Assembly: GCA_019307665.1 (NCBI GenBank)
Contig: JAFDJC010000211.1
Span: 1 to 6,134, forward strand
Direction: 5' to 3'
Length of the DNA stretch: 6,134 bases
From: Deltaproteobacteria bacterium
GTDB lineage: Bacteria > Desulfobacterota > Desulfobacteria > Desulfobacterales > SURF-7
Positions 5,767 to 6,134 of this stretch are shown here, one piece after another. The first letter of the stretch is position 1, and every line of letters begins with the position of its first letter. The position numbers were made by a program, and so were the translations under genes. The notes beneath the pieces were generated by a model, which did not search any database, had not been told where the DNA came from, and saw only the letters and a list, made by a program, of their open reading frames with translations.

Positions 5767-6134
5767 CAGACAATCAAACTATAAGTATCAATAAAGCAGA
5801 ACTTCCTGAAAATTGGGATATTGCAAAGATTGAAGATATATGTACTGTTATATTGGGACAGTCACCCTCATCAAGTTCATATAACATTAACGGAGAAGGC
5901 TTGGCCTTTTTTCAAGGCAAAGCAGAGTTTGGTGCCTTCTATCCCAAAACTGTTAAGTGGTGTACAGAGCCAAAAAAAACTGCCTTAAAAAATGATATTT
6001 TAATTTCTGTTCGTGCACCCGTCGGACCAACAAATTTATCTCCAACAGAGTGTTGTATTGGCCGTGGTTTAGCTGCTTTAAGGCCAAACGATGGCATGTT
6101 ATATAAATATTTACTTTATTATTTACGTAGTATT
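5763..6134 (+). CDS. hsdS: Type I restriction specificity subunit S (HsdS), 5' part
   Basis: Only the first 124 codons are in the window; the gene runs off the right edge. They form the first half of the first target recognition domain: LPENWDIAKIEDICTVILGQ, then SPSSSSYN, LAFFQGKAEFG, WCTEPKKTALKNDILISVRA, PVGPTN and CCIGRGLAAL, all hallmarks of HsdS domains. The subunit recognises one half-site per recognition domain and directs both the methylase and HsdR. The start is GTG 5763, whose GTGA overlaps the hsdR stop by four bases, and GAGG (5749-5752) lies 10 bases upstream, so translation is probably coupled to hsdR. The segment is visibly richer in A and T than hsdR, as is common in exchangeable recognition domains. 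Whether the second domain and an hsdM follow cannot be seen. Confidence 0.95.
   Translation, partial: MTDNQTISINKAELPENWDIAKIEDICTVILGQSPSSSSYNINGEGLAFFQGKAEFGAFYPKTVKWCTEPKKTALKNDILISVRAPVGPTNLSPTECCIGRGLAALRPNDGMLYKYLLYYLRSI

Noticed and set aside
1..6134. CRISPR array, tRNA, rRNA or integrase attachment site
   Set aside because: No regularly spaced short repeats, no tRNA-like cloverleaf and no rRNA-like stretch were seen on reading either strand. Only two repeat copies exist, and they are too far apart for an array.

Overview
The window is bacterial accessory DNA whose best-preserved content is the start of a type I restriction-modification operon. An intact hsdR (2953-5766) is followed, with a 4-base overlap, by the beginning of hsdS (5763 to the right edge). 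No hsdM is visible; it would have to lie beyond the right edge or elsewhere. The host cannot be named with certainty. The moderate base composition, the U32-family gene and the abundance of dispersed intergenic repeats would fit an anaerobic Desulfobacterota-type bacterium, but this is an impression and not a demonstrated assignment.

Layout, left to right. Bases 1-347 hold no convincing gene. They contain a 187-base element (86-272) that is one long imperfect palindrome and looks like a miniature inverted-repeat element, followed by a smaller stem-loop (282-329). Bases 357-1533 encode a U32-family protein of the YegQ/TrhP type (tRNA hydroxylation), broken near base 558 by a frame change that coincides with the loss of about 15 conserved residues. 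It is therefore annotated as a pseudogene. Bases 1534-1934 hold one copy of a roughly 155-base dispersed repeat (1539-1695) and scraps of possible old coding sequence, including a short frame (1772-1966) that resembles the extreme N-terminus of a SNF2/DEAD-type helicase. Bases 1935-2513 encode an intact ORF6N-domain protein, a family often found beside type I restriction genes. A perfect 33-base palindrome lies inside that gene (2135-2167). Bases 2514-2952 are non-coding and carry the second copy of the same repeat (2701-2851), so the ORF6N gene is bracketed by direct repeats about 1.16 kb apart. The hsdR-hsdS operon follows.

How the genes work together: HsdR is the ATP-driven DNA translocase and nuclease of the complex, and HsdS supplies DNA recognition to the methylase and to HsdR. 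The ORF6N protein probably binds DNA and may be a passenger or regulator of this defence locus. The interrupted U32 gene, the helicase-like scrap and the repeats suggest an insertion hot spot that has been rearranged repeatedly. I did not find a clearly new biological system. The strongest items for a second look are the intragenic palindrome, the 187-base hairpin element and the repeat-flanked ORF6N cassette.
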